Assembly: GCF_030407815.1 (NCBI RefSeq)
Contig: NZ_JASDCS010000013.1
Span: forward strand, 27,252 to 91,251
DNA length: 64,000 bases
Reading direction: 5' to 3'
Source: Psychrobacter sp. APC 3281
GTDB taxonomy: Bacteria > Pseudomonadota > Gammaproteobacteria > Pseudomonadales > Moraxellaceae
Shown: piece by piece, positions 28,461 to 37,762 of the stretch
Layout of the letters: the number at the start of each line of letters is the position of its first letter
Position numbering within the stretch: the stretch's first letter is position 1
Translations under genes and position numbers: made by a program
The notes under the pieces: generated by a model
What the model was told of the DNA's origin: nothing
The model's input: only the letters and a program-made list of their open reading frames with translations
Database searches by the model: none

Positions 28461-29183
28461 ATGAATGATGCTTTTAAGCCTGCTGATATTTCTGCCACGC
28501 GCGGAACAGCTCTGGTTATCGATACCGAAACAGATCAGGGCAGTGATCCCAGACCTATCCAAGTTGCTACTATCAATGTAGCAACTGGTTTCGAGTGGAT
28601 GAAATACTTTAATAGTGGTCGATCTATTTCACCTATTGTTATAAAGGTGCATGGTATTACCGATGATGATGTGGCTGGACTAGAACGTTTTGAGCTAGAA
28701 CAGTTTGAATTACCAGAGTACTTGATTGGTCATAACGTACGTTTTGATTGGCGTGTGATTGGCAGTCCTTCTGCTAAGCTGATTTGTACAGTGAGACTTG
28801 CGCGGGTAGCTTTTCCAGAATGGCGCGCTTACGGTCAGTCTAAGTGTATCGAGCAGTTATTGGGCAAGGGTGAAGCGAGTGCAATGACAATTGCCGCTCA
28901 TGACGCGCTTGGCGATGCTCGAATGTGCTATTTGCTGTATCAAGCATGCTGCGAGCGTCTAGAAATTGCGCCGACAGATTTTGCAGCAGCACATGCTATT
29001 TCTAATAAAGCGACCCCTGTGAGCAAGATGCCGTTTGGTAAGCATAAAGGCAAGCCGATCAAAAACGTGCCCATCAGCTATGTTAAATGGATGATAGGCA
29101 ATATTCATAATATGCAGCCGTCCCTGTATTCGGCACTGACTAAACGCTTAAAACTGGAAGAAGCAGAAAATGCAAAAAAGTAA
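28461..29183 (+). CDS. Exonuclease X-like 3'-5' exonuclease with DUF3820 tail
   Basis: DEDDh exonuclease of the DnaQ fold: Asp21-x-Glu23 (VIDTETDQG), Asp96 (GHNVRFDWRVIG), His147 and Asp152 (AHDALGDARM). After residue 180 a second small domain, PFGKHKGKPIKNVPISYVKWMI, matches the DUF3820 module often found at the end of exonuclease X-like proteins. Likely acts on single-stranded DNA ends in repair or replication fidelity. 240 residues. It stands alone between divergent and convergent neighbours. Confidence 0.85.
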   Translation: MNDAFKPADISATRGTALVIDTETDQGSDPRPIQVATINVATGFEWMKYFNSGRSISPIVIKVHGITDDDVAGLERFELEQFELPEYLIGHNVRFDWRVIGSPSAKLICTVRLARVAFPEWRAYGQSKCIEQLLGKGEASAMTIAAHDALGDARMCYLLYQACCERLEIAPTDFAAAHAISNKATPVSKMPFGKHKGKPIKNVPISYVKWMIGNIHNMQPSLYSALTKRLKLEEAENAKK

Positions 29184-29231
29184 CCTGAATTATCGAGGGT
29201 CTACCATGTATGGTGCGACATGGTGCTAAGC

Positions 29232-30197
29232 TTATGGTTGGTCGTGCAACCATGTCACCGCCATCTGCCATAGCTGCGGCGCTTTGATATTGGTCTTGCT
29301 ACTAAAATAGCGCATATGACCAATATGATTTAGACCAAAATCCTCAGGGTCTAAGAAACGCTTTTCGACAGGCATTTTTGTAAATACCCTTATCATATCG
29401 TCCATGTTTTCACTGTTGGCGATATCGTCATCGCTAAAGCCAAGCCACAATGCCGGCATGCTGAGCTCATCGTAGAAATGCGTGTGTATGCTTCTGCCAA
29501 ACGCGGTCTTGATATAGCCTGCGCCATTACACCATTCACGCCATTGACGAGCCACACCGCGTGGCAGTGGCTCACCCATACCGATTTTATCTGACGGCGT
29601 ATAGCCTAGTGTTAAATTAGTGAATGGAATAAACGCATCCATAAAGCCCATGGCTTTGAGCTTATATGGCATGCCCATATTTTTGATACGCCCTGACGAG
29701 CAAGCGACATTGAACACTGAGCCAATCGCCTGATAATTGGGCATCAAGCCGATGAGCTGACCGCCTGCGCTATGACCGATAAGATGATAAGACGCATCAG
29801 GAAACTCATCTTGTAAGGCATCAAGTACGGCAGGCATGTCATGGCGACCCCAACTGATCAAGGAAGCGCTACATTTTGCCAGATCGGTCGATAGTGACTC
29901 ACCGATTCCTTCATTATCAAAGGTCAGCACCCCAAAGCCGCTTTCTGCTAGGTAGGTCGCAAAATTATGATAAAAGTGGCGCTTAATACCTGTGGCGGGT
30001 GCCATCATGACGGCTTTTTTTGTCGCATCTTTAGGGCGATAGACAGTGGCTGCCAATGCTTGGTTGCGATCGGTCATGATGCTTAATGAGTAAGTATCAA
30101 TATTGCTCGCGTCATTCATATTACTTTTATTAGTGAGAGTGCCATTAAGCACAGAGCTTGATAGCTCGGCAGTAGGAGAGACGTTGTGATTATCCAT
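29232..30197 (-). CDS. Alpha/beta hydrolase
   Basis: A 321-residue soluble hydrolase. The nucleophile elbow is GHSAGG with Ser143; the oxyanion-side block is APATGIKRHFYHNFATYL (about 67-82), characteristic of a bacterial COG4757-type hydrolase. The C-terminal His probably lies in LNHIGHMRYF. Residues 1-35 are Ser/Asn-rich and weakly conserved; a later start is possible. The substrate is unknown. It converges on the exonuclease gene with a small inverted repeat (CCATGT/ACATGG) but no T-run in between. Confidence 0.82.
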   Translation of the reverse strand: MDNHNVSPTAELSSSVLNGTLTNKSNMNDASNIDTYSLSIMTDRNQALAATVYRPKDATKKAVMMAPATGIKRHFYHNFATYLAESGFGVLTFDNEGIGESLSTDLAKCSASLISWGRHDMPAVLDALQDEFPDASYHLIGHSAGGQLIGLMPNYQAIGSVFNVACSSGRIKNMGMPYKLKAMGFMDAFIPFTNLTLGYTPSDKIGMGEPLPRGVARQWREWCNGAGYIKTAFGRSIHTHFYDELSMPALWLGFSDDDIANSENMDDMIRVFTKMPVEKRFLDPEDFGLNHIGHMRYFSSKTNIKAPQLWQMAVTWLHDQP

Positions 30198-30500
30198 GGG
30201 TATACCTTAGTATTTTTATTAGTAGATAATGAATATCGAACTATGATGAACAATAAATGCGCATCTTGAAAGTGTAGTCGTTGCGTAGTGATAAATCGTT
30301 GTGACTATGTGGTAGCATTGCTTATGTTAAGATAAATGCTGGCAAGACAGTTGCGCAAATATGACTTCCAAGTTTTGTATAGCTTGGTTGAGTTTGTCTT
30401 ATGAATCATGTGCATGACAATATAAATGATGGGTGTCGGTATCCAGCCCTCACTAATAACAAGCACTCAATAAAAACTGACAGGTAATTAAGGAAGCTAT
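30198..30500. other. 303-bp divergent promoter region
   Basis: Non-coding gap between the hydrolase and the LOG gene. It contains a TTATGTTAA string near 30323 that resembles one arm of dif, but the other arm is missing. Nothing else definable was seen. Confidence 0.5.
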
Positions 30501-31184
30501 ATGCAAATGAAAATTAACGATGATACTTATGACGTAATCACAAGCAAAGACATTACCAATATTGAAAAAGCAGTCGACAAGTCTGCCTTGTCAATGCCGC
30601 TCGTGGCTGTGTATTGCGGTTCACGCTTGGGCAATGGTGACGTATATGAACAGGCAGCACGCGAGCTTGGCAGTGCATTAGCAAATAATGGCATGGGGCT
30701 AGTATATGGTGGTGCTAGTATCGGTCTGATGGGCGCAGTTGCGGATGAAGTAATTAATGGCGGCGCGCAAGCAGTGGGCGTGATTCCAACCTTTATGCTC
30801 AAGCACGAAATCGCACATGAGCAGCTGACTCGCTTGCATTTGACCGATACTATGCACACGCGTAAGACCGTCATGGCAGAGTATGCTGATGCCTTTATCA
30901 CGCTACCAGGCGGGCTAGGAACATTAGAAGAGATTATGGAAATCGCCACGTGGCGTCAATTGTACCAGCACGAAAAACCAATGATCATTTTGAACATCAA
31001 TGGTTTTTATGACCGTATGATTGAGCATTTGAAATATACCACTGAGCAAGGCTTTATGAAGCAGGAAGATTTAGATCGTCTAGTGGTGTGCAATACCATC
31101 AGCGAAGCGATCGATATGCTACAGACAGTAGTGACCATAGATGATGCTGTGGATACAGAAAAGATGGCAGGCAGTAATAGTTAA
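30501..31184 (+). CDS. LOG family protein (TIGR00730), nucleotide phosphoribohydrolase
   Basis: A 227-residue Rossmann-fold protein. The catalytic signature PGGLGTLEE is at 136-144 and the preceding Arg of MHTRK at about 118-122. Family members cleave cytokinin-type or ordinary nucleoside 5'-monophosphates to the base and ribose phosphate. The first 33 residues before PLVAVYCGSRLG are extra relative to the core family but have a good AAGGAAG ribosome binding site upstream, so the given start is likely. Followed by a strong terminator. Confidence 0.9.
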   Translation: MQMKINDDTYDVITSKDITNIEKAVDKSALSMPLVAVYCGSRLGNGDVYEQAARELGSALANNGMGLVYGGASIGLMGAVADEVINGGAQAVGVIPTFMLKHEIAHEQLTRLHLTDTMHTRKTVMAEYADAFITLPGGLGTLEEIMEIATWRQLYQHEKPMIILNINGFYDRMIEHLKYTTEQGFMKQEDLDRLVVCNTISEAIDMLQTVVTIDDAVDTEKMAGSNS

Positions 31185-31238
31185 GCCGTATAGCTATTCA
31201 TAAACAGCAAATGCCTAAATATCAAAAGCTATTGCAAA

Positions 31239-31280
31239 AAAGGAGCAGACAACCAAATCTCGGTGATCTGCTCCTTTGTT
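31239..31280. terminator. Terminator between LOG gene and FAD oxidoreductase
   Basis: AAAGGAGCAGA pairs perfectly with TCTGCTCCTTT; serves two convergent genes. Confidence 0.88.
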
Positions 31281-31315
31281 ATATGTATTAACGACCTATC
31301 AGAGAATCATGCCTA

Positions 31316-32935
31316 TTAGGCATCAGCAGGCGTGAGATCGTCCAATGCTATTTCACGAATACTATGATTAACATGAGCCATCGCTATCGGGAATCCACGC
31401 TGTTCAGCGAGCTCACGTGCAACCTCATCGACAGCGAGGCTATCGTTATGGACAAGATACGACCATTCATGGGCATAGCGACTACGATTCAGAGGTGTAT
31501 CGTTCTCTATCAAACCTAGATCTGTCAGCTCATTAACTATTTGATCAGCGGCAATCAAGGTCGAAGATGCTTTGACGTTTTCTGCACGGGCATAGCGTAT
31601 ATTAGAGTATAAACTCACGTCAGCGACTCGCAGCGTATCATCCTGTCCAGGAATTTGCTGCCCACCGTATAGCGCGTTACCAACAGTACGTGCGCTGTTG
31701 AATGTCGGTACAAACTCAGCCACATACTCAATCGCTTGCTGACTACGTGCCTGTAGGGGCGCTTTATCCCAACCATCTTCAATATAATGCACGTATTGCT
31801 GTGGCAGTTTGGGCTGCGCACTGTCTTCACTTGATGCGACAAGACCATCATCAAACAAAGTAATGGCTTTACTCATACCATGAATCTGAAAGTATCCGCC
31901 AGGGTAGGGGGTAAGCTGCGCCATGCCTTCTGGCGTGCCTCGTTGACCATAAACGATAATCTCTGGTATCTGTCCACCAGCATCGCCCCAATGAGTCACA
32001 TAAGACGATTTGAACTCGACCATACGTGTGACTTCGACACCAACCATATCGTCAATAACACCCGTACGGAATCCGCAAGCATTGACTAGATAATCAACTT
32101 CGATAGACTCAGGCTGAGAGTCATGTTCTTGACTATGGATCTGTTGATAGTCGATACGCCATTTGGTGACATGATGGTCAGCGTTGGTACAGTTCTCACA
32201 ATCTACCGGAACGACTTTTTGCACAGCAGTTTCAGTAAATACATGTGCATTGTCGTACTCTTCAAGTGCAAGCTTGGCAGAAGCGGCTAAACGAAAAATA
32301 TTCCAGCCATATTCTTGGACAACAATTAACGGAAATTTAACCTTGTTCAAATCCAAATATCTAGCTACTGGAATCATCCACTCATCAACCGTACTTGGTA
32401 CAGCGACTTGCTCACGTTCAGACAGCTCAATCAATTGCTCATGGCTATAAAGCTGATAATAATCTTCAGGTTCGCCCAATACTTTATTATTAGCATCCTG
32501 CTCGATCAGCTCTTGATAAGCATCGGTCAAGATATCTAAGCGCGGTAGTAGGTCTTCAGGCAGTCCTTCGTCACGTGTCGGTACGGCAAACACAGTAGGA
32601 CGAACGTCAATAGTGTGCGGATATAAGCGTAAAATATCGATACATTGCTTGAGCAGCGCTACGCAATCCTCGTCCGGTATTTCACGGTACAAGTTACCAC
32701 CTGCATGCAAATGACACATAGGTGGTCCATCAATGAGAGATTTTTTCTTCTCAAATAAGTAGGTCTCTAATCCTAACGCAGCAAGTCGAATCGCAATCGT
32801 CGATCCCGCAGTACCGCCGCCCAAAATGCCAACACGCTTTTTAGGTTGAATGTTTTTTGCCCCATAAGATAACACCTCAGAATGAGCGTCACGATTAAAG
32901 GATTGAGCGTAGTTTTTATCAAAAGACTGAGTCAT
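31316..32935 (-). CDS. FAD-dependent oxidoreductase
   Basis: A 539-residue flavoprotein with the dinucleotide-binding motif GILGGGTAGS at 36-45 and a second FAD-contact block, VDYLVNACGFRTG, in the middle. The overall order resembles DAO-type oxidoreductases that act on hydroxy acids or amines, with loose similarity to malate:quinone oxidoreductase-type proteins, but I cannot assign a substrate. No signal peptide or membrane helix is visible. It is a single-gene unit read from a 558-base divergent promoter region shared with the lipoprotein gene. Confidence 0.75.
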   Translation of the reverse strand: MTQSFDKNYAQSFNRDAHSEVLSYGAKNIQPKKRVGILGGGTAGSTIAIRLAALGLETYLFEKKKSLIDGPPMCHLHAGGNLYREIPDEDCVALLKQCIDILRLYPHTIDVRPTVFAVPTRDEGLPEDLLPRLDILTDAYQELIEQDANNKVLGEPEDYYQLYSHEQLIELSEREQVAVPSTVDEWMIPVARYLDLNKVKFPLIVVQEYGWNIFRLAASAKLALEEYDNAHVFTETAVQKVVPVDCENCTNADHHVTKWRIDYQQIHSQEHDSQPESIEVDYLVNACGFRTGVIDDMVGVEVTRMVEFKSSYVTHWGDAGGQIPEIIVYGQRGTPEGMAQLTPYPGGYFQIHGMSKAITLFDDGLVASSEDSAQPKLPQQYVHYIEDGWDKAPLQARSQQAIEYVAEFVPTFNSARTVGNALYGGQQIPGQDDTLRVADVSLYSNIRYARAENVKASSTLIAADQIVNELTDLGLIENDTPLNRSRYAHEWSYLVHNDSLAVDEVARELAEQRGFPIAMAHVNHSIREIALDDLTPADA

Positions 32936-33493
32936 TGTCGTCGTTGTATCCTTAATAGCATCTGTATTAGGCCGTGCTCGGTATATTTATCCAATGTTCT
33001 ATATTTCTTGATATGCGTGCGAAGGTAATTAAGTTCAACACACAAATCTAAACTTCAATAGTCACCTTTTCTATTGTTTAGCCATTCTTCATCTCTATAG
33101 GATTATTTTACGAAGAACTACAGACAATATGATGGGAAATACGTAAGAAGATGCATGAGTTTTGTCAACGAGTCGCTATATGTGTGAAGTTTTTCAGAGA
33201 AACAAGTCTGTCTAAAAATAGAGTAAACGAGAGAGGTGGCAAACTTGCGAAATCAAAAACAAGGTCGTTTTATTGTTTTGTAAAATTCGACCACTTTTGT
33301 AAGCGTGTATATTGATTACCAGAATAATAAAAAAGCCATATGCTATATTTATTTTGCTTAATAAGAAGCGTAGGTTCTGTTTTGATGACTGTTCAGAATT
33401 ACAAAGGTCAAAATTAACAATAGGGACAGTCGACAAAATAAATGACAACAAGCTTATCGCTATAAAAAATATGACTAAAATTACAAGGAAGTT
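32936..33493. other. 558-bp divergent gap
   Basis: AT-rich region between the FAD oxidoreductase and the lipoprotein. Two overlapping open frames on opposite strands (33212-33451 and 33312-33497) are Ile/Lys/Asn-rich, as expected of AT-rich noise. An inverted repeat GGTCG...CGACC lies near 33263-33296. No definite promoter was identified. Confidence 0.5.
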
Positions 33494-33931
33494 ATGATGA
33501 AAAATATAATGATGCTATCGGCACTAACAGGTGTATTGGCACTAACTGGCTGTACTACTTTAAAAAACGTAGTCGGTAATGATATGTCAGGTACGCATGA
33601 AGTACAGGCAACGAGCAATAATACAGCACCAGTCACTAGCAAGAATGGGGTGTTGGTGGATGCTACTAACCATATGACGTTGTATACGTTTGATAAAGAC
33701 TCTATGAATAAGTCAGATTGCGGTGCAGCTTGCCAAGTTGTGTGGCCAATCTTCAAAGCGCCTAGTGATGCTAAAGCCTCAGGTCAGTTCGCTGCATTTA
33801 AACGTGAAGATGGCAAATATCAGTGGGCAATGAACGGTAAGCCTTTATACTTCTATGCTAATGACACAAAAGTTGGTGACAAAGACGGTGATGATAAACT
33901 TGGCGTTTGGCACGTTATCCCAAGTAAATAG
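33494..33931 (+). CDS. Lipoprotein with COG4315 secreted repeat
   Basis: A 145-residue protein with a lipoprotein signal (LALTGC, Cys20 being the lipidated residue). The body contains two copies of the COG4315-type repeat: LVDATNHMTLYTFDKDS with CGAACQVVWPIF, and YQWAMNGKPLYFYANDTKVGD ending GVWHVI. Proteins of this group are exported and of uncertain function. Start at 33494 or the next ATG, both after AAGGAAG. Single-gene unit with its own terminator. Confidence 0.86.
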   Translation: MMKNIMMLSALTGVLALTGCTTLKNVVGNDMSGTHEVQATSNNTAPVTSKNGVLVDATNHMTLYTFDKDSMNKSDCGAACQVVWPIFKAPSDAKASGQFAAFKREDGKYQWAMNGKPLYFYANDTKVGDKDGDDKLGVWHVIPSK

Positions 33932-33968
33932 CAGGTGTTAGATATAGACTGACTCGAAAACGTTAAGA

Positions 33969-34013
33969 CAAAAAAGCAGCCCATCCTCAATCATAGAGGT
34001 AGGCTGCTTTTTA
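33969..34013. terminator. Terminator between lipoprotein and FemAB-like gene
   Basis: AAAAAAGCAGCC pairs with GGCTGCTTTTT; inner CCTC/GAGG pairing adds stability. It works in both directions. It is homologous in stem and inner sequence to 35325-35371. Confidence 0.9.
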
Positions 34014-34085
34014 TTTGCTTGGGGTTACTCTTTACTGTATCAACAGTAGCGTTCATATATTCTCTAGTATTAGATGCAATCTGTA

Positions 34086-35177
34086 CTATGTCACCTTTGC
34101 CAAAGGCTCAACCTGAATGGTCTCTAACACTTCTTCTTTGCTAGGCTCTTTTCTATATAAGGGAAAAAAGTCTGAGAGCAGATCACTTTCTGTGAACCAG
34201 ATATCCGCCACTAACTCTGTATATTTCACTGCATTGACGACGAGTCTATAAGTCTTGAATAGTAACTCTTGTGAGCTAAAGCCTTTTTTATACTCATATA
34301 AAGAGTCTAAATTGGAACCAACGCCGCCACCAAGATGTAGCACTTCATAACGGTTCTCTCGTCCCCAGTTGCGAGCGACATGAGTGATAAGTTTAGAAGG
34401 TTGTAGATGTGTATAGGCGTTCAGCGTGCCGCCAAGATGAAACTGCATAATGCCTGACTCTTGGCAGAGCGTATATATAGAAGACCCAATTGGTTTGTCG
34501 TCTTGATAGGCGGTTATCAACAGTATCTTTTCTTGAAGGTTTTCAAGCAAATTGAAGAAATAATCATCATCAAAGAAGTAATAATCACTGGCCTTGACGT
34601 GTCGCATTGTCTCTTTATAAATGTCTGAGAACACCATCGCGTTTTGCCTAGTCAAGAATTCTGTTTTTGTCACGACATCCATTTTTATGGCTTTTTTGAT
34701 ACCACGGCGATGTCGATTTTGTGTCTCGCTCCAATGCTCTTCTTCTGACTTACTCAAATCAGACATTAAGGTAAGTCCGTGAGTCAGTGCTTTGCCAACT
34801 GTGGGTATCCATTCTTTATTAATAATCGGGTGCAACCGCATAAATAAAGACACGCAGCCTCTCTCGCAAAGAAAGGCTCTTATCTCATCTAGTACGATGT
34901 CTAACTCGGCATCAGTGAGGGTTTTGTCCATCAATGGGCCACCGTAACCATAAGTGGAAGTAGCATCCCAGTGCTCTGAGTCAATGTTTCTAATTATGAT
35001 GGGTAACAATACTTCTTTATTTTTATAGTGAGCGATGATGCCTTGAGGTTTGCCCTTGTCGATAACAGCTGAGGCCGCAATCCAACCAGATAAGTGGTAT
35101 ATATCAAAATGATGATTTGATACCTTCTTATCCCACTCAGCATCTATCGCTATGTAATCAACTTGTACTGTATCCAC
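34086..35177 (-). CDS. FemAB-like GNAT-fold acyltransferase
   Basis: A 363-residue cytoplasmic protein of the FemAB/GNAT (BioF2-like) group. It has an N-terminal half with STYGYGGPLM, the NRHRRGIKKAIK block in the middle and the C-terminal LHLGGGVGSNLDSLYEYKKGFS signature. Relatives transfer amino acids or acyl groups to cell-envelope or polysaccharide precursors. No neighbouring gene points to a substrate. Bracketed by two related terminators, as if a self-contained cassette. Confidence 0.8.
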   Translation of the reverse strand: MDTVQVDYIAIDAEWDKKVSNHHFDIYHLSGWIAASAVIDKGKPQGIIAHYKNKEVLLPIIIRNIDSEHWDATSTYGYGGPLMDKTLTDAELDIVLDEIRAFLCERGCVSLFMRLHPIINKEWIPTVGKALTHGLTLMSDLSKSEEEHWSETQNRHRRGIKKAIKMDVVTKTEFLTRQNAMVFSDIYKETMRHVKASDYYFFDDDYFFNLLENLQEKILLITAYQDDKPIGSSIYTLCQESGIMQFHLGGTLNAYTHLQPSKLITHVARNWGRENRYEVLHLGGGVGSNLDSLYEYKKGFSSQELLFKTYRLVVNAVKYTELVADIWFTESDLLSDFFPLYRKEPSKEEVLETIQVEPLAKVT

Positions 35178-35324
35178 GTTGCTGCTCCCTCAGTGTTGCG
35201 TTATATATTCGTAAATCCGTATATATGAATATAACAACAAAGTATGAAGCCTTCAAGTATATAAAAACCTTTTATGTAAAATAATGAATATATGTGATAA
35301 GAGCGTAGAAGAATCTGTAGGAAA

Positions 35325-35371
35325 TAAAAAAGCAGCCTGCCTCTATAAGCGAGGGTAGGCTGCTTTTTTGT
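35325..35371 (-). terminator. Terminator downstream of yceI
   Basis: AAAAAAGCAGCC pairs with GGCTGCTTTTTT, with an inner GCCTC/GAGGG hairpin. It ends the minus-strand yceI transcript and is a near copy of 33969-34013. Confidence 0.9.
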
Positions 35372-35408
35372 TTTTGTCGAAAACTGTTAGAAAGCTATAA
35401 GCTTACTG

Positions 35409-36008
35409 TTATTTTTTTTCTACTAGCTCGCCATCGATTTGGATAGGGACGTTGGTAGTGATACCGTCAGCGTAAGCGGTCATACCATAAGCGGCGCGAT
35501 CAAGTATACCAGTGGCACGGAAACCAACGACTGGCTCTTTGGTAAGAGAGCTATTAGCGATTTTGTTCAACGTGACATCTAAGGTTAGTGGTTTGGTTTG
35601 ACCAAGCAAAGTAAAGTCCCCCGTTACTTTAGCCTGCTGCGGATTAATGAATTTGACCTGAGTAGATTTGAAAGTCATGGTTGGATATTTTGCTACATTA
35701 AAAAACTCATCCGTCTTTAGATGCTTGTCACGAGCATCCCAATTGGTATCGATACTGTCAGTCGCAATGGTAAAGTTCATGCTGGTTTTATCGGGTGCTT
35801 TGATATCATAATTCACCATACCTTTGACATCATTGAAGTGACCCATGGTGGTTGAAAACCCTAAGTGACTGACAGAAAATCCAACACGAGTATGGGAGTC
35901 ATCTAGCTGCCATTGGGTCGGCAGAGCGGCGCTTGCTATGGTAGTAACTGCTAATGCTGAGCCAATAAATAGTGCTTTGGTGGCCGTGCTTATTTTAGTA
36001 TTTATCAT
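35409..36008 (-). CDS. YceI family periplasmic protein
   Basis: A 199-residue protein with a Sec signal peptide cleaved near ASA-AL (residue 27). The mature part is a lipocalin-like YceI beta-barrel: WQLDDSHTRVGFSVSHLGFSTTMGHF, DARDKHLKTDEFFNVAKYPTMTFKST and TGDFTLLGQTKPLTLDV. Family members bind polyprenoid-type lipids in the periplasm. Function here is inferred from the family only. Confidence 0.92.
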   Translation of the reverse strand: MINTKISTATKALFIGSALAVTTIASAALPTQWQLDDSHTRVGFSVSHLGFSTTMGHFNDVKGMVNYDIKAPDKTSMNFTIATDSIDTNWDARDKHLKTDEFFNVAKYPTMTFKSTQVKFINPQQAKVTGDFTLLGQTKPLTLDVTLNKIANSSLTKEPVVGFRATGILDRAAYGMTAYADGITTNVPIQIDGELVEKK

Positions 36009-36511
36009 TAAATGATCCTTATTTAATCTAATTAAGTTATGGGTGATTAAGAAGTAAATGAGTTGCTAGTATCGATGTTTAAATGGAGTTTGTATTGCGT
36101 AACTGTACCCTTTAAGCATACTATATATAATTAAAAGCTAAGGTTATATTTAGTTAGATTATCTACAATATTACATATGATTGATTAATTTAACTAACTT
36201 TATTACTGTACTAAAATCAATCATCTATCTCAACACTCTCGACCTAACAGTGACAAGTTATCACATATCTCTATCACAACTACTCCTTGCGTCTTACGTC
36301 AAAAACCGTTAAAATCGCGGTTTAATTTTCCCGCTGGGGAAAGGCTAAGCGAACAGAAGGGTGGTGTTGGGTGCTGGAATAAGCCAGTGACGCAGTTGCC
36401 ATACTTGTAATGTCCTTAGTGCCTCAGTTACGTATGTCATTATTTGTTTGATACATCATCGCTGATGCTGTATTTATACGTTGTACATACATCGGACCTA
36501 GAGAGTATATT
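36009..36511. other. 503-bp divergent gap with structured rpmE2 leader
   Basis: The yceI side is AT-rich. From about 36310 to 36420 the base composition rises and several hairpins are possible on the plus strand: TTTCCC/GGGAAA at 36327-36342, then CTGG/CCAG near 36375-36390. This looks like a structured 5' leader of the L31 gene, where autoregulatory RNA elements are known in other bacteria. Assignment to a known motif cannot be made by eye. Confidence 0.4.
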
Positions 36512-36790
36512 ATGCGTAAAGATATCCATCCTAATTACCAAGAAGTTTTGTTCCACGACACTAACGCTGACGTGTTCTTTTTGACTCGCTCAACTGCTAA
36601 GACTAAAGCGACTCGTGAATACGAAGGTAAAGAATACCCATACTACCCACTTGATATCTCAAGTGCGTCGCATCCATTCTATACTGGTGAGCAACGTAAA
36701 ACTTCTACTGAAGGTCGTGTTGCAAGCTTCAACAAACGCTTTGGCGCATTTGGTGGCCGTAGCAAGAAAGCTGCAGACGCTGCTGAATAA
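36512..36790 (+). CDS. rpmE2: 50S ribosomal protein L31 type B
   Basis: A 92-residue ribosomal protein beginning [16 protein letters not shown]. It lacks the Cys residues of zinc-binding L31 and has the type B signature [13 protein letters not shown] and FNKRFG. Zinc-free L31 usually replaces the zinc form under zinc limitation through Zur; no Zur box was recognised upstream. A single-gene unit with a strong terminator. Confidence 0.95.
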   Translation: MRKDIHPNYQEVLFHDTNADVFFLTRSTAKTKATREYEGKEYPYYPLDISSASHPFYTGEQRKTSTEGRVASFNKRFGAFGGRSKKAADAAE

Positions 36791-36827
36791 TTTACACTTA
36801 TGGTGTAAATGTATTTCGCTAAGCAAT

Positions 36828-36858
36828 AAAAAACCGCTGATTATTCAGCGGTTTTTTT
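36828..36858 (+). terminator. Terminator of rpmE2
   Basis: AAAACCGCTGA pairs with TCAGCGGTTTT around a 4-base loop, followed by T-run; a small TTTACAC/GTGTAAA hairpin lies just before it. Confidence 0.92.
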
Positions 36859-36901
36859 TGGTTTAATTTTTTATGATCTAAAAATAAAGCTAACAGTCTA
36901 T

Positions 36902-37762
36902 TTAGCGCTCAAACTCAGTAGTAGATGAGTCCAATAACTGAATAGAATCTAGTAACTGAATAATGGTTTCTACTATTTGCTGTGCCCAATAGCCGTACAT
37001 CAGGCTGCTAGGATGAAATCCATCACTGGCAAACATCACATTGATATCGATAGCCGAGCCATTTGCATGCTCTTCTAGCATTCGTGTAAAGTCGGTTGCC
37101 ATATAGGTGACACCAGCATGAGCCGCACAGACCTGCTGCAATATTCCATCAAGTACCGATGCTTTTGCACCCACAAAGTTATTGAGCGGAGCAGGGATTG
37201 CAGGCATTTGCGCCATTGGTGGCAAACTTAAAAAAACCAGTTCTCGTACGCCAAATTTGCGCTGTGCAACATTGATAATGTCTTCAATTTGCTGTTGCCA
37301 TTTATGTACAGAGACATTGGACGTCGTGTCATTGACCCCTACGCTTAGCAACATCACATCGATAGACTGCTCAGGAGCGGGTAAGACATATAACCTGCGT
37401 AGAATATCAAAGCTAGTATGACCTGTTGTCGCTTGCAATGACCAATTGAGTCGAGCAAAGTTTGCTTGGATAGCTTCGTTTTGTTCCAGTATCGGTATGA
37501 GCTTACCGACCAACGCTTCCTGCTGCGTTTGGCTACCCACACCTGCTGCTGCTGAATCGCCAACGACCATAAGGTTAAATGTCTTAGCGTCTTGCGTTGA
37601 TATCTCATTATTCGCTTGAGGCAGCTCAATCATGCCGTGCCTTTCGCCATGTGGTTCAGGCAAGCGAACTGTATCACGTTTGATTTTTCGACCTTGATAG
37701 AGGTAGACAGGGGCAAGTAAGACGTCTCTTGCGACCGATGTCAGCTTATTAGTGTCTACCAT
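36902..37762 (-). CDS. SGNH/GDSL-family hydrolase
   Basis: A 286-residue esterase-type protein. Block I is MVVGDSAAAGVG with nucleophile Ser70, block III is around LLSVGVNDTTS, and block V is SDGFHPSSLMYGYWA with the catalytic Asp and His. The first 45 residues precede the core and contain a short hydrophobic stretch that is not a typical signal. Its ATG overlaps the nadV stop by 7 bases, so it is coupled to the NAD salvage gene. Whether it acts in that pathway is unknown. Confidence 0.85.
   Translation of the reverse strand: MVDTNKLTSVARDVLLAPVYLYQGRKIKRDTVRLPEPHGERHGMIELPQANNEISTQDAKTFNLMVVGDSAAAGVGSQTQQEALVGKLIPILEQNEAIQANFARLNWSLQATTGHTSFDILRRLYVLPAPEQSIDVMLLSVGVNDTTSNVSVHKWQQQIEDIINVAQRKFGVRELVFLSLPPMAQMPAIPAPLNNFVGAKASVLDGILQQVCAAHAGVTYMATDFTRMLEEHANGSAIDINVMFASDGFHPSSLMYGYWAQQIVETIIQLLDSIQLLDSSTTEFER

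Noticed and set aside
29200..29224. CCATGT/ACATGG hairpin as terminator of the exonuclease gene
   Set aside because: No T-run follows on either strand and the stem is short.
30320..30345. Possible dif site near TTATGTTAA
   Set aside because: Only one arm matches the XerCD consensus; the other arm and spacing do not.
33212..33497. Two overlapping frames in the gap before the lipoprotein
   Set aside because: Both are rich in Ile, Lys and Asn as expected of AT-rich non-coding DNA, overlap each other on opposite strands and lack start signals.
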